The position numbers and the translations under genes are program-made. Shown here piece by piece: positions 62,589 through 64,000 of a stretch of 64,000 bases of DNA; positions within the stretch are counted from its first letter, which is position 1; the number at the start of each line of letters is the position of its first letter. Under the pieces are notes generated by a model that saw only the letters and a list, made by a program, of their open reading frames with translations, did no database searches and was not told where the DNA came from. Where the stretch lies: contig CANNEE010000009.1 in assembly GCA_947503555.1 (NCBI GenBank), positions 62,001 through 126,000 of the forward strand, written 5' to 3'. This DNA comes from an uncultured Shewanella sp. GTDB lineage: Bacteria; Pseudomonadota; Gammaproteobacteria; Enterobacterales; Shewanellaceae.

Positions 62589-62614
62589 AAACGCCTTCAT
62601 TTTGAAGGCGTTTT
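62589..62614 (+). terminator. Rho-independent terminator after nhaB
   Basis: AAACGCCTTCA-TTT-TGAAGGCGTTTT, a perfect 11-bp stem with T-run. It lies just 22 bp before the dsbB start, so dsbB may need its own promoter or read-through. Confidence 0.85.
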
Positions 62615-62636
62615 CTATTGCTGGAGTATAAGAATT

Positions 62637-63173
62637 TTGAATTCACTGATTCGTTTTAGCCACAGCCGAGCTTCTTGGCTACTGCTATTTCTAAGCTCGA
62701 CCCTACTCGAAGCCGCAGCACTATTTTTTCAATACGGTATGGATCTCGCCCCCTGTGTTATGTGTATCTATATTCGTGTAGCTGTATTAGGGCTTATGTT
62801 TGCAGGTCTTATCGGCCTAATCTCGCCGCAACGATTATTGGTAAGGCTATTAGCTGGCGCATTATGGGCAGCAAGTTCGATTTGGGGATTGCTTAAGGCA
62901 GCAGAGCTTGTAGATATTCAGACAAATCCATCTCCCTTTGCTACCTGCGCATTCTTACCTGACTTCCCCAAAAGCTTACCACTTCACGAGTGGATACCCA
63001 GTGTCTTTATGCCAACGGGTATGTGCACAGATACACCATGGGAATTGATGGGAATCACCATGGCCAGTTGGATGCTAGTTGCATTTAGTGGCTATATCGC
63101 TGCTCTTATTCTTTTCTTATTTCCTATGTTGAGTAAAAAGCCAAGTAAAACACTCAATATGAGCTGTAGCTAG
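62637..63173 (+). CDS. dsbB: Disulfide bond formation protein B
   Basis: A protein of 178 residues starting with TTG at 62637 (CTGGAG upstream). There are four membrane helices. The first redox pair is Cys40-Cys43 (APCVMC); the second periplasmic loop carries further Cys (FATCAFLPDFP and PTGMCTDTPWEL). It reoxidises DsbA using quinone. nhaB-dsbB synteny supports the name. Confidence 0.94.
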   Translation: MNSLIRFSHSRASWLLLFLSSTLLEAAALFFQYGMDLAPCVMCIYIRVAVLGLMFAGLIGLISPQRLLVRLLAGALWAASSIWGLLKAAELVDIQTNPSPFATCAFLPDFPKSLPLHEWIPSVFMPTGMCTDTPWELMGITMASWMLVAFSGYIAALILFLFPMLSKKPSKTLNMSCS

Positions 63174-63202
63174 CATTGCTAGATACACGACTTACCACAA
63201 CA

Positions 63203-63233
63203 AAAAAGCCAGCATTCACTATGCTGGCTTTTT
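63203..63233. terminator. Bidirectional terminator between dsbB and ycgN
   Basis: AAAAAGCCAGCAT-TCACT-ATGCTGGCTTTTT, a perfect 13-bp stem with T-runs on both strands. Confidence 0.9.
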
Positions 63234-63254
63234 GTTGCACTCACCTAATCAGGC

Positions 63255-63695
63255 TCAATCAATATCTTTTAATGGCCAAAGCACAATATGATCTTCTATC
63301 TCTTTCACCTGAGACTCGCAAATCGCTTTACCTTTAACCGACATACCAGCCTGATGCATTGCCTCTTTATTACCCGTAACTAAAGGATGCCACTTTGGCA
63401 ACTCTCGCCCTTGATATAAGCGACGATAGGCACAGCTATCAGGTAACCAAGTTAAACTCGCAATATTGTCAATAGTAACCTCTGTACATTGAGGTACAAA
63501 AGTAAAACGTTTTTCATAGTGTACACAAGCACACTTTTCTCTATCTAACAGTTTACAAGCGGCATTGGTGTAATACAGCTCATCGGTCTCATCATCAATC
63601 AGCTTGTTTAAACAACACTTACCACAACCATCACAAAGCAACTCCCATTCTTCGGTCGTCATTTGTGCCAGCTTTTTTGTTTTCCAAAAGGACAT
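63255..63695 (-). CDS. ycgN: YcgN family cysteine-cluster protein (UPF0260)
   Basis: A protein of 146 residues with the YkgJ/UPF0260 cysteine pattern: [12 protein letters not shown] near 22-33, a later [17 protein letters not shown], and PDSCAYR. It probably binds a metal or iron-sulfur cluster. The function is unknown. The neighbourhood (dsbB on one side, a lytic transglycosylase on the other) fits Shewanella. Confidence 0.9.
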   Translation of the reverse strand: MSFWKTKKLAQMTTEEWELLCDGCGKCCLNKLIDDETDELYYTNAACKLLDREKCACVHYEKRFTFVPQCTEVTIDNIASLTWLPDSCAYRRLYQGRELPKWHPLVTGNKEAMHQAGMSVKGKAICESQVKEIEDHIVLWPLKDID

Positions 63696-63716
63696 ACTTC
63701 TCGTTTCAATCTAAAT

Positions 63717-63740
63717 AAAAAACCCGCTATAGCGGGCTAT
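63717..63740 (-). terminator. Terminator after the lytic transglycosylase gene
   Basis: On the minus strand CCCGC-TATA-GCGGG followed by six T. It lies 39 bp past the stop at 63779. Confidence 0.7.
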
Positions 63741-63778
63741 TTTACACTATTTGGCAAGTTATTACTTGATCATGTCAA

Positions 63779-64000
63779 TCAATCTAGCGCGATTTTTGGG
63801 TACTTAATTTTTTCAGAAAGATGCACCACACTGATAGCAAAGTAATTTGAATCTTGCCAATTGAGTATAGAGCGGTAATTGTCATAGACAAGATAATAAC
63901 GCCCTTTCTCCCCATCTGGCGCAATTAACGAAGCATGCAGATCAGACTTCGCAGGCAAATCTTTTCCAGAATAACGCCTAACTCCCAATAGTTGCCACTG
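63779..64000 (-). CDS. Lytic murein transglycosylase, MltB-type (C-terminal part, cut by window edge)
   Basis: The last 73 residues of a gene that runs off the right edge. QWQLLGVRRYSG...LPAKSD, SLIAPDGEKGRYYLVYDNY and ILNWQDSNYFAISVVHLSEKI line up with the C-terminal tail of SLT_2/MltB lytic transglycosylases (GV..G..LP, LLxPxGxxGxxFLVxxNFxxI, YN.S..YALAVGHLAD). The catalytic glutamate is outside the window. These enzymes cut peptidoglycan glycan strands. Confidence 0.8.
   Translation of the reverse strand, partial: QWQLLGVRRYSGKDLPAKSDLHASLIAPDGEKGRYYLVYDNYRSILNWQDSNYFAISVVHLSEKIKYPKIALD

Overview
The window looks like a chromosomal segment of a marine gammaproteobacterium, most likely Shewanella or a close relative. 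This rests on established gene neighbourhoods (fadR / nhaB / dsbB / ycgN; sodB next to grxD and yeaG-yeaH-ycgB; gcvR-bcp divergent from dapA-bamC; bkdA1-bkdA2-bkdB beside nadA; a lone astE) and on protein resemblance recognised by eye. No database search was possible, so the genus is an inference.

Layout. 1-1260: the 5' part of rraA (minus strand), then two A+T-rich genes of unknown function. 1350-7905: an accessory island next to tRNA-Ser(GGA). It holds, in order, a decayed minus-strand gene, an uncharacterised 723-residue protein, a prokaryotic viperin (pVip, an antiviral radical-SAM enzyme), a small zinc-ribbon-like protein whose start overlaps the viperin stop, and a P4-type tyrosine integrase with an in-frame TGA. 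The 723-residue gene and the viperin gene both have hairpin-rich 5' leaders. This three-gene block is the best candidate here for an undescribed (anti-phage) system.

8087-24840: core metabolism and envelope genes: a NIT-type chemoreceptor, nadA, the branched-chain 2-oxoacid dehydrogenase operon behind a perfect LiuR-like palindrome, astE, an RND efflux pair, bamC-dapA, gcvR and bcp. A 264-bp MITE with 16-bp perfect inverted repeats flanked by TA lies at 16817-17080. A decayed relative at 8087-8222 supplies the stop codon of the chemoreceptor.

24987-31060: an A+T-rich Gtr-like surface-glycan cluster (GT-C membrane transferase, GtrB-like, methyltransferase, GtrA-like), converging on an alkaline-phosphatase-superfamily membrane enzyme and one or two small membrane proteins. 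31030-46020: an L,D-transpeptidase, a stand-alone transposase-type HTH protein, and a complete Tad/Flp pilus locus (flp, tadV, an extra AAA+ ATPase, rcpC, rcpA, a small lipoprotein, tadG, E, F, Z, A, B, C, D). This locus has all the parts for a prepilin, its peptidase, secretin, motor and platform.

46157-64000: housekeeping genes: PerM-type permease, TusA-like protein, bepA, arsC-like, DUF2069, hda, DUF2066, uraA, grxD, sodB, the yeaG-yeaH-ycgB stress operon, fadR, nhaB, dsbB, ycgN, and the C-terminus of a lytic transglycosylase at the right edge. Most convergent gene pairs here are separated by clear hairpin-plus-T-run terminators.
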